From Algiphilus sp. (lineage in GTDB: Bacteria; Pseudomonadota; Gammaproteobacteria; Nevskiales; Nevskiaceae): a stretch of 60,059 nt of DNA. Position numbers and translations under genes: made by a program. The DNA lies in assembly GCF_023145115.1 (NCBI RefSeq), contig NZ_JAGLEJ010000041.1:1-60059 (forward strand). The letters are read 5' to 3'. The notes beneath the pieces were generated by a model that searched no databases, was not told the DNA's origin, and saw nothing but the letters and a program-made list of their open reading frames with translations. Positions 53,907 through 60,059 of this stretch are shown in pieces; position 1 is the stretch's first letter; each line of letters opens with the position of its first letter.

Positions 53907-54908
53907 ATGCTCAAGCGAATCACCAACCGCCTGCGTAGCACCGCACAGAAGCAGTCCGGCGCAGGCGCCAAGACCGGCGGCGCGGGCGGCAAGAGCGCGA
54001 GCAAGAAGCGCGCCGCCAGCGTCCCCGCGAGCAAGCGGGCCACCACCAAGACCGCTTCGACCGCCAGTCCCGCTCCCGGCGCGAAGAAGGCGGCAGGCAA
54101 GAAGGCGCCGGCGTCCAAGGCTGCCGCCGGCCGGAAGACCGCCCCCGCCAAGAAGGCGTCGGCGACGAAGAAGGCCGCGACCGCCGGCAAGGGAGCGGCG
54201 ACGAAGCCCGCAGCCGGCAAGGCTGCCGGGAAGGCCACCTCCAAGGGCGCCGCGACGACCGCCCGGAAGTCCGCACCCGCGAAGAAGGCTGCCGCCAGGA
54301 GCGGCGGCAAGCGCACCGCACCACCCGCCGCGGCCGGGAAGACCGCGCCCGACCGGAAGAAGGCCGCCCCCGCCGCAAAGAAGGTTTCGGGTACAGCCAC
54401 CAAGAAGAGCGGCGCGCGCAAGCCCGGTGCCGTGGAAGCCCGCGAAGTCAAGAAGAATGCGCGCCCCGCGCGCGCCGCCGACCGGAAGGCGGGCCAGTCG
54501 ATCCCCGGAGCGACCAAGTCGACGGCCCGCAAGCGTGCCGCTGCGCCGACGCCGGCCCCCGAGGCCGCCGCTCCGGCACCGGCGCCGAAGAGCGGCAGCA
54601 GCGTGCGGAATGCGCTTGCCGACGCCCGGGACAGCGCCCGGCGCACCGCCGGTGATGCCCGCGCGCGCGCCGAGCGCACGGTCGAGGACGTCGGCAAGCA
54701 GGCGCGGTCGCGCGCGGCGGATGTCGCCGAAAGGGCCACCGAACAGTTCGCGCGGCTCACCTCCGGCGTGAAGCGCCCGGTCTCGAGCTCGCCATCGCCG
54801 TTCAGCCGCGCGCGCCTCGCCACCAGCAAGGGCCGCGAGGCCGTGCGCAGCGGTGAAGTGCCGAAGAAGCCGCTGCGCCCTGCCGACCCCGACGACGAAC
54901 AGGATTGA
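53907..54908 (+). CDS. Histone H1-like Ala/Lys-rich protein with amphipathic tail
   Basis: The 333-aa protein has two parts. Residues 1 to about 215 are almost only Ala, Lys, Thr, Pro, Ser, Gly and Arg with many AKKA/GKKA-type repeats, like histone H1-like proteins (AlgP/PhaF-type tails) that bind DNA. Residues about 225-285 form an amphipathic helix with 11-residue periodicity (NALADARDSARRTAGDARAR, RAADVAERATEQFARL), like phasins or LEA proteins. The ATG at 53907 has GGGGAGG 6 nt upstream. A TATAGT box (53822-53827) may be its -10. DNA binding, granule binding or both are possible. Confidence 0.8.
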   Translation: MLKRITNRLRSTAQKQSGAGAKTGGAGGKSASKKRAASVPASKRATTKTASTASPAPGAKKAAGKKAPASKAAAGRKTAPAKKASATKKAATAGKGAATKPAAGKAAGKATSKGAATTARKSAPAKKAAARSGGKRTAPPAAAGKTAPDRKKAAPAAKKVSGTATKKSGARKPGAVEAREVKKNARPARAADRKAGQSIPGATKSTARKRAAAPTPAPEAAAPAPAPKSGSSVRNALADARDSARRTAGDARARAERTVEDVGKQARSRAADVAERATEQFARLTSGVKRPVSSSPSPFSRARLATSKGREAVRSGEVPKKPLRPADPDDEQD

Positions 54909-54956
54909 CGACGTGCGCATGCCGCTCCGCGACCACCGCCTGCCCGCCCCTTACCA

Positions 54957-55898
54957 GTGCAGTTGAGCATCGAGCAGAGCACCCTGCTCTGCAGACTGCT
55001 CGCCGATGCCAGCCGACAGCGGATCCTCCTGCTCCTGGAGGCCGAGGCGCTGTCGGTGGCCGAGATCACGCAGATCACGCGCCTGTCCCAGGGCCGCGTG
55101 TCCACACACCTGTCGCGCCTGCGTGCCGCGGGGCTGGTGACCGACGAACGCGTCAACAATGTCCGTCATTTCCGCGCCAGCATCGGCGACGGCGATGACC
55201 CGGCGGCCGGCCTGTGGCGGACGCTGCGCGAGCGCCTCGACGACCAGCAGGCGGAGCTCGACCGCGAGCGCGCGCACGAGGCCGTGCGGCGGCGCCATGC
55301 CGGCACCAGCTGGGCGGAGACGGTGGCGGGCCGCATGGAGCGGCACTATTCGCCCGGCCGGAGCTGGGAGGCCAACGCCCGCGCCCTGCTCGGCCTCGTC
55401 GAGCTCGGGGATGTGCTCGACATCGGCAGCGGTGACGGCGTCGTCGCCGAGCTGCTGGTCGACCGCACGCGCTCGATCACCTGCGTCGACATCAGTCCGA
55501 CGCTGCTGCGTGCGGCGCGCGCCCGTCTCCACGACGACCCGCGCGCGCGCTTCCTGCAGTGCGACATGAATGTGTTGCCGCTGGCGCCGAAGAGCTTCGA
55601 CCAGGTCGTGCTGATGCACGCGCTGACCTATACCCGCACGCCCGAGCAGGTCATCGGCCGCGCCGCCGAGTTGCTGCGCCCCGGCGGCTCGCTGCTGGTG
55701 GCGACGCTGGACCAGCACGACCACGCCATCGCGGAGGAGGCGTACGACCACGTCAATCGCGGCATGGCGCCGCCCACGCTGCGCGCCGCGCTCGAGGCAG
55801 CCGGACTCGCGGTGGGCTGGTGCGACATCGCCTGCCAGGAAGGGCGCCCGCCCTACTTCAAGGTCGTCGTGGCCCGCGCCCAGCGTCCGGCAGCCTGA
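54957..55898 (+). CDS. ArsR-type HTH regulator fused to a SAM methyltransferase domain
   Basis: The 313-aa protein starts at GTG (a TTG at 54963 is possible) and has no clear ribosome site. Residues about 5-75 form an ArsR winged helix (LLADASRQRILLLLEAEALS, VAEITQITRLSQGRVSTHLS, RLRAAGLVTDERV). Residues about 130-305 are a class I methyltransferase with SAM motif LDIGSGDGVVAELL and LRPGGSLLVATLDQH. This architecture is that of SahR, which senses S-adenosylhomocysteine and controls methionine-cycle genes in other Proteobacteria. No methionine genes are nearby, so the target is unknown. Confidence 0.85.
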   Translation: MQLSIEQSTLLCRLLADASRQRILLLLEAEALSVAEITQITRLSQGRVSTHLSRLRAAGLVTDERVNNVRHFRASIGDGDDPAAGLWRTLRERLDDQQAELDRERAHEAVRRRHAGTSWAETVAGRMERHYSPGRSWEANARALLGLVELGDVLDIGSGDGVVAELLVDRTRSITCVDISPTLLRAARARLHDDPRARFLQCDMNVLPLAPKSFDQVVLMHALTYTRTPEQVIGRAAELLRPGGSLLVATLDQHDHAIAEEAYDHVNRGMAPPTLRAALEAAGLAVGWCDIACQEGRPPYFKVVVARAQRPAA

Positions 55899-55919
55899 CC
55901 CCGGGCAGGCCGCGGCGCG

Positions 55920-56585
55920 CTAGTGATCCACTCCGAGATCGCGGCAGTGCGGTGACCGCGGCGTGGCCTCGGGGTCCGGACCGGTACCGAGCAGGCGATC
56001 GACACTGGTCAGGGTGAACCCGTACCAGTAGTTCTCGTTGCGGAAGTGGTGCATGCGGTGGGCGCGGAACAGGCCCTGGTAGTAGCGATTCCGCGGCTGG
56101 ATGCGCGTGTGCACCATGAAGTGCGTCCATTCGTAGTTGAGGGCGGCCAGCCCGAACCCGACGAGCCCCGCCAGCGCCGGCCCGCGATCCGGCGCGGCCC
56201 ACCAGGCAAGCGCCAGCAGCACCGGCGCGAGCGTCAGATGCACATACGGCGGCAACACGATGAGCTCGGGCCGCCACGGCTCCCGATGGTGCGCCCGATG
56301 CCGGCGCGCGAACTCCGGGTCGACGGTCCGGCCGAACAGCGTTCTCGGCCGGATGTGCAGCGCGTACTTGTGGAGGAACCACTCCATGAACGGCCAGATC
56401 GCGATGCCGAGCGCCACCATGAGCGCGTCGATGGCGGACCAGCTGCCGACTGCGGACCGCAGTGCCAGCGTGACGATGACGAACAACCCGATCAGGCGGG
56501 GGCTGGAATGCCGCGACCACGCGCGCAGCGCGGTGCGGTAATCCTCGATGGCGCGGGTACTGGTTTCAGGCGTGATCGGATTCAT
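55920..56585 (-). CDS. Sterol desaturase/fatty acid hydroxylase superfamily protein
   Basis: The 221-aa membrane protein has the di-iron histidine clusters of the family: HKYALH, RRHRAHH, HFMVH and HRMHHF, interleaved with about four hydrophobic helices (residues 30-65, 112-130, 135-155). Family members hydroxylate or desaturate lipids, carotenoids or sterols. It overlaps the upstream TetR gene by 20 bp, so it is very likely controlled by it. The small size resembles beta-carotene or fatty acid 2-hydroxylase-like bacterial members; the substrate is unknown. Confidence 0.87.
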   Translation of the reverse strand: MNPITPETSTRAIEDYRTALRAWSRHSSPRLIGLFVIVTLALRSAVGSWSAIDALMVALGIAIWPFMEWFLHKYALHIRPRTLFGRTVDPEFARRHRAHHREPWRPELIVLPPYVHLTLAPVLLALAWWAAPDRGPALAGLVGFGLAALNYEWTHFMVHTRIQPRNRYYQGLFRAHRMHHFRNENYWYGFTLTSVDRLLGTGPDPEATPRSPHCRDLGVDH

Positions 56586-57249
56586 CGTCGCTCTCCTCGT
56601 CGTGGTTGTCGCGCAGCTCCGGGATGTGGCGTGCCGATGCCCGCAGGGCGGCGATATCCGGCCGGTTCCGGAAGGGCGCGAACATGACGTCGAGCGCCGG
56701 CTGCACCAGCGACTCGAGGTCCCGGCCGTGCATCAGCTGATCGCTGAGATGCAGCGTGAACAGACCGTGCGACACCGCCCAGGCGAGGTGGAGCACGTCG
56801 TCCACATCGCCGTGCAGGTCGCCGGCGTCGACGCCCGCCTGCACGACGTCCCGGAGGTAGGCATAGACCGCGCGCCGGGCCTCGGCCAGCGCCTCGTATC
56901 CGGTGGGGGCCGGCTGATTGAGCGCGAACATCAGCCGGTAGTCCTCCGGGCGCTGGAACAGATACCCGAAGGTGCCGGCGGTGATGGCGTAGAGCCGCGA
57001 AAGCGGCGGCTCCTGCACGCGGTCCGAAGCCCGGATCACCCCCAGCAGTTCGCGGAAGCAATGGCACCGCATGGCCGCGACCAGCTCCGCCTTGTCGCGG
57101 AAAAAGCGGTACGGCTGCATGTGGCTGATCCCGACATCCCGCGCCAGCTGCCGGAAGCTGACCGCGGCGTGGCCACCGGCGCGGTACCGCACCAGCGCCG
57201 CGTTCAGCAGCGCATCCCGACTGCCCTTGGTACGCGCTGCATCAGCCAC
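56566..57249 (-). CDS. TetR-family regulator of the hydroxylase operon
   Basis: The 227-aa protein has an HTH at about residues 8-55 (SRDALLNAALVRYRAGGHAA, SFRQLARDVGISHMQPYRFF), a TetR C-terminal domain and an acidic end (HDEESDDESDHA). Its gene overlaps the hydroxylase gene by 20 bp. A 13-bp palindrome covers the -10 box of its predicted promoter, supporting autorepression. The nearby divergent outer-membrane protein gene could be a second target. Confidence 0.9.
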   Translation of the reverse strand: MADAARTKGSRDALLNAALVRYRAGGHAAVSFRQLARDVGISHMQPYRFFRDKAELVAAMRCHCFRELLGVIRASDRVQEPPLSRLYAITAGTFGYLFQRPEDYRLMFALNQPAPTGYEALAEARRAVYAYLRDVVQAGVDAGDLHGDVDDVLHLAWAVSHGLFTLHLSDQLMHGRDLESLVQPALDVMFAPFRNRPDIAALRASARHIPELRDNHDEESDDESDHA

Positions 57250-57284
57250 CGCACTTGCCCGTCGCTGTCTTCATCGCTGTGATT

Positions 57285-57313
57285 TTACATTGTAAATCGT
57301 TCATGCCGTCAAT
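57285..57313 (-). promoter_or_regulatory. TetR operator overlapping the TetR promoter
   Basis: TTTACA-T-TGTAAA (57285-57297) is a perfect 6+1+6 palindrome. On the minus strand TTGACG (57308-57313) and TGTAAA (57285-57290) have a 17-bp spacer, so the operator lies over the -10 element. The AT-rich site stands out in GC-rich surroundings. Confidence 0.7.
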
Positions 57314-57397
57314 TCAGTGCAATCCGAAGACATGTTGCGATGTCCACTTCGGCGTCAGGTGGGACGGGATGCCATCGGAGGCGTCCCGATTCGCGTC

Positions 57398-57427
57398 TTG
57401 TGCCCGAGTCGATACCGTGTTTAGGAT
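57398..57427 (+). promoter_or_regulatory. Putative promoter of the DUF1302 gene
   Basis: TTGTGC (57398-57403) and TAGGAT (57422-57427) have an 18-bp spacer. Initiation near 57434 gives a leader of about 50 nt with AGAGGAG before the ATG. The stretch 57298-57397 otherwise shows nothing recognisable. Confidence 0.45.
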
Positions 57428-57485
57428 GCACTACCGCGCCCGGTCAAGAGGCCCGGAATACAAAGACGAAAGAGGAGACAGCACC

Positions 57486-59687
57486 ATGCGAAGCACCGCA
57501 AGCCGGGCCCGGCGTGGTATTCCGATCATGCTGTTGGGGGCTTTCTTCCTTGCTCCGGAGGTTTACGCCGTAAACTTCCGATTCGATGATGGCGAGCTGC
57601 GTCTCCGCAACCGCTTCGTGGTCGGCGGTGCGCTGCGTGTCGAGGCGCCCGATCCGGATACGGTGGGGAAGCTCAACCTCGACCCCGACCTCTGCCCGGA
57701 CGACTGCCTCTCCTTCACCGGCGATCCGGAACCCAATCAGCGACTGGTCGACGCGCCCGGCGCCTTCGTCGGCAGCAACTTCGACGACGGCAACCTCAAC
57801 TACGACCAATGGGATCCGGTCAGCGGTCAGGCCCGGCTCGAGACCGATCTCACGATCACGCACGGCGAGGCGGTGCTGAACGTGTCCGGCATGGCCTTCT
57901 TCGACTGGATCAACACCGGCTTCGATGAGACCAACACCGACCTGAACTTCCAGCCCGCGCGCATGCCGCGCAGCCAGAAGCTCGAACGGCGCGTCGGCTA
58001 CAGCCTCGATCTGCTCGAAGCCAAGCTGACCTACCCCTTCGAGATCGCCGACACCTATCTGACCCTCTCCGTCGGCCAGCAGCGGGTGCGCTGGGGAGAA
58101 TCCACCTTCCTCGCGCTGGGCAGCCTCGACCAGCTCAATCCGCCGGACCAGAACCGGCTCAACTTTCCGGGTTCGGACATCGCCAGCGTGTTCCGGCCCA
58201 GCGGACTCGCCGTGCTGTCGGGCGAGATCACCCCGACGGTATCGCTGGAACTGGTCTACCAGTACGACTGGGAAGCCGCCGAACCGGCGGCGGCGGGCAG
58301 CTTCTTCTCGACCAACGACATCGCCGGCGGTGGGCCGTATGCCGTCATCGGTCTCGGGCAGGTCTCCGAGGACCCGCTGTTCGTCGGCGGCTTCAAGGGC
58401 CCCATTCCGCGCCTGTTCTCCAGCACCGCGCTCAATGTGCCGGTCGACGAGCGCTTCGGCGAGCCACGCGATCACGGTCAGTTCGGCGGACGCCTGAGCT
58501 GGTACGCCGAGAACCTCAACGGCGGCACCGAGCTCGGCTTCTACGCCATGAACTACCACGCCCGCCTGCCCTACGCGAGCGTGTTCGCTACCGACCGCTC
58601 GTGCTTCCGTGACGCCGCCGGCGGCGACCTCCCCAGCTCGAGCGACATCGCGCTGGTCGACGACCTGCTGAGCTCGGTGGGCGCGCAGCTTCCGGGACTC
58701 ACCTTCGACGATGTCAGCGTGCAGGCCGTCACCGCCCTGCTCTCCTGCGGTGGCGGCAACGGGTCGAGCGCGCTCGGCCAGGTACTCTCGACGGCGATCC
58801 CGGGCGAAGGACGCGAGCCCCTGCCGCTGGAAACCCTGAAGGCCTTCATCGACTACCCGGAAGACATCCGGATGTTCGGTATGGCATTCAACACCCAGGT
58901 CGGCCGCTGGTCGCTCGCCGGCGAGTACGTCTACCGGCCGAACCAGCCCCTGCTGGTGTCGCTGGCGGACATCATCTTCGCCGGCATTCAACCGACGCTG
59001 CCTGAAGCGGACATCAACTTCGGCATCGCGCTCCTGCCCAGCGCACGCAATGCCGTCCCGGACTTCCTCCAGACCCGCTTCCGCGGGCGTCCGGTGGAGG
59101 CGAACGACCTCATTCGCGGCTATGTCCGCCGCAGGGTGCACCAGCTCGGACTGACCGGAATCCGGGTCTTCTCGAAGAGCAACTGGTTCGGTGCCGACCA
59201 GATCATCCTGCTTACCGAGACCGGCTTCACCTGGGTGCAGAACATGCCCTCCCGCGAACGTCTCCAGCTCGAGGGCGGCGGCCCCAACTGCACGCACGCC
59301 AGCCCCGGGGCCGACGGCACCGGCACACCGGACGGCCAGCCGGATTCGCGGCGCCTCAACCCGACACAGGCCCGCGGCTGCTTCGCGGATGCCTTCTCCA
59401 CCGGCTACCGCATCTTCGTGCAGTCGCAGTACAACAACCTGCTCTTCGGCTGGACCTTCAACCCCATCGTGGGCTTCTTCCACGATGTGGCCGGCGTCGC
59501 CCCGACACCCGCGCAGAACTTCGTCGAGGGCCGCATGCAGGTGCTCGCCGGCACCGAGATCACCTTCACGCAGGGCCTCCGGGCCCGCGCGCTGTACCAG
59601 GGCTACTTCATGAGCGGCAGCAGCGACCGGGTCGGCCTGCTGCAGGATCGCGACCATCTGTCGCTGCACGTGGAATACAACTTCTGA
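57486..59687 (+). CDS. DUF1302 family outer-membrane protein
   Basis: The 733-aa protein has a signal peptide (basic RSTASRARRG, then IPIMLLGAFFLAPEVYA, cleavage near residue 27), beta-rich repeats, the family motif QQRVRWGESTFLALGSLDQ and a C-terminal phenylalanine (SLHVEYNF) typical of Omp85-inserted barrels. Five or more Cys residues are in extracellular-like loops. DUF1302 proteins are found with DUF1329 proteins near lipid, sterol or hydrocarbon catabolism genes; their role is unproven. The ATG at 57486 has AGAGGAG upstream; in-frame ATGs from 57303 lack signal-peptide character. Confidence 0.88.
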   Translation: MRSTASRARRGIPIMLLGAFFLAPEVYAVNFRFDDGELRLRNRFVVGGALRVEAPDPDTVGKLNLDPDLCPDDCLSFTGDPEPNQRLVDAPGAFVGSNFDDGNLNYDQWDPVSGQARLETDLTITHGEAVLNVSGMAFFDWINTGFDETNTDLNFQPARMPRSQKLERRVGYSLDLLEAKLTYPFEIADTYLTLSVGQQRVRWGESTFLALGSLDQLNPPDQNRLNFPGSDIASVFRPSGLAVLSGEITPTVSLELVYQYDWEAAEPAAAGSFFSTNDIAGGGPYAVIGLGQVSEDPLFVGGFKGPIPRLFSSTALNVPVDERFGEPRDHGQFGGRLSWYAENLNGGTELGFYAMNYHARLPYASVFATDRSCFRDAAGGDLPSSSDIALVDDLLSSVGAQLPGLTFDDVSVQAVTALLSCGGGNGSSALGQVLSTAIPGEGREPLPLETLKAFIDYPEDIRMFGMAFNTQVGRWSLAGEYVYRPNQPLLVSLADIIFAGIQPTLPEADINFGIALLPSARNAVPDFLQTRFRGRPVEANDLIRGYVRRRVHQLGLTGIRVFSKSNWFGADQIILLTETGFTWVQNMPSRERLQLEGGGPNCTHASPGADGTGTPDGQPDSRRLNPTQARGCFADAFSTGYRIFVQSQYNNLLFGWTFNPIVGFFHDVAGVAPTPAQNFVEGRMQVLAGTEITFTQGLRARALYQGYFMSGSSDRVGLLQDRDHLSLHVEYNF

Positions 59688-59697
59688 GGCCCGGAAC

Positions 59698-59726
59698 GAC
59701 GAAGCCGCCCGGCGGGCGGCTTCGTC
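59698..59726. terminator. Strong bidirectional terminator
   Basis: A 13-bp perfect stem (gacgaagccgccc with gggcggcttcgtc) has a 3-nt loop, 10 bp after the DUF1302 stop. It also lies just 3' of tRNA-Pro on the minus strand, so it can end both transcripts. Confidence 0.8.
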
Positions 59727-59732
59727 TCGGAT

Positions 59733-59809
59733 TGGTCGGGGCGGCAGGATTTGAACCTGCGACCACCTGCACCCCATGCAGGTGCGCTACCAGGCTGCGC
59801 TACGCCCCG
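59733..59809 (-). tRNA. tRNA-Pro (anticodon GGG)
   Basis: This is a 77-nt tRNA with encoded CCA (59733-59735) and acceptor CGGGGCG/CGCCCCG with discriminator A. The D-arm is AGCGCAGCCTGGTAGCGC. The anticodon loop ATGGGGT gives GGG, and the T-arm is GCAGGTTCAAATCCTGC. Confidence 0.97.
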
Positions 59810-59848
59810 ATTGGTAGCTCAATTCTATACCGATGCCAGCTTGGCCGC

Positions 59849-59943
59849 GATCACTAAGCTCGGCTCCTGCCTCGCAAAGTGATCCTGCTCGGGCCGTCCT
59901 GGCCCGAGCGTCCAACCCGCTGCGAATGCCCACCGGGCATTCG
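59849..59943. repeat. Cluster of perfect hairpins beside tRNA-Pro
   Basis: Three perfect inverted repeats follow each other: gatcact/agtgatc (59849-59855 with 59878-59884), gctcgggcc/ggcccgagc (59887-59895 with 59901-59909) and cgaatgccc/gggcattcg (59923-59931 with 59935-59943). A fourth, near-perfect one is at 60001-60020. No coding frame or U-tract accompanies them. The remaining sequence to the window end shows no gene. Confidence 0.65.
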
Positions 59944-59956
59944 GTCGGGTCGAACC

Positions 59957-59976
59957 CAGGCTGTGCTACGCCTCGA
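59957..59976 (-). pseudogene. Partial copy of the tRNA-Pro 5' end
   Basis: Positions 59957-59976 match 59790-59809 (acceptor and D-arm side of tRNA-Pro) at 18 of 20 bases; both differences are C to T on the plus strand. A T-loop-like gggtcgaaccc sits directly beside it (59947-59957), but the anticodon arm is missing. This looks like a decayed tRNA fragment or an attachment-site half. Confidence 0.55.
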
Positions 59977-60059
59977 ATCGCCGCGCATTATTCCACAACT
60001 CGGCGCCGATGTTCGGTGCCGCCATCCGTGGCGGAGGTCGTGTCCCTAGCCGTGGTGTA

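Noticed and set aside
57444..59777. A 770-codon frame antisense to the DUF1302 gene, running into tRNA-Pro
   Set aside because: It crosses a terminator and a tRNA gene and has no recognisable domain. The sense frame has a signal peptide and barrel end.

Overview
The window is high-GC chromosomal DNA from a gammaproteobacterium. The support is gene order: tig-clpP-clpX-lon-hupB-ppiD with tRNA-Val and tRNA-Asp after hupB, mfd next to a CsiV-family gene, nagZ next to a methylthioinosine-type phosphorylase gene, cysM and rlmD beside a GacS/BarA-type kinase, lptFG divergent from pepA-holC-valS, and a fadBA operon. These arrangements are typical of Pseudomonas and its relatives. The duplicated regulators and the DUF1302 outer-membrane protein suggest a less-studied, possibly marine or hydrocarbon-associated lineage (Nevskiales/Salinisphaerales-like); that placement is inference only. 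No phage, insertion sequence, CRISPR array or rRNA was seen.

Layout. 1-3.7 kb: a truncated YCII gene, an acidic amino acid/dicarboxylate symporter and PpiD. 3.7-10.5 kb: protein quality control (two tRNAs, HU, Lon, ClpX, ClpP, trigger factor, tRNA-Leu). 10.5-22 kb: Mfd, CsiV-like, a PAS-GGDEF-EAL c-di-GMP protein, then a minus-strand run of purine salvage (MTA/MTI phosphorylase, Hpt), NagZ, an L,D-transpeptidase, a CYTH protein, RlmD and CysM. 22-31.4 kb: a GacS/BarA-like hybrid kinase, LptGF, PepA-HolC-ValS. 31.4-38.5 kb: a large nested palindrome, a patatin lipase, a MoxR-DUF58-TgpA operon, RimI and family 4 uracil-DNA glycosylase. 38.5-45.4 kb: branched-chain amino acid genes (leuA with a Leu-rich leader peptide, ilvC-ilvH divergent from ilvI) interleaved with pssA and a Psd-like gene. 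45.4-53.7 kb: a four-gene MCE lipid transport operon running into an enoyl-CoA isomerase-like gene and a TetR gene, convergent with fadBA. 53.7-60 kb: a histone H1-like basic protein, an ArsR-methyltransferase fusion, a TetR/fatty acid hydroxylase operon divergent from a DUF1302 outer-membrane protein, tRNA-Pro and a hairpin-rich tail.

Most genes are ordinary housekeeping genes. The observations most worth a second look are: (1) a 26-codon Leu-rich leader peptide directly upstream of leuA with a hairpin over its stop codon, suggesting leucine attenuation; (2) a roughly 194-bp nested palindrome between valS and the patatin gene whose outer arms differ only by transitions; (3) a Psd-like gene beside pssA in which the self-processing serine appears to be replaced; (4) acetohydroxy acid synthase subunits split across a divergent promoter, with a probable leaderless ilvH transcript; (5) a GacS/BarA-like kinase with almost no periplasmic loop; (6) a TetR operator lying over the -10 box of the regulator's own promoter; (7) a partial tRNA-Pro copy and stacked hairpins at the right edge.
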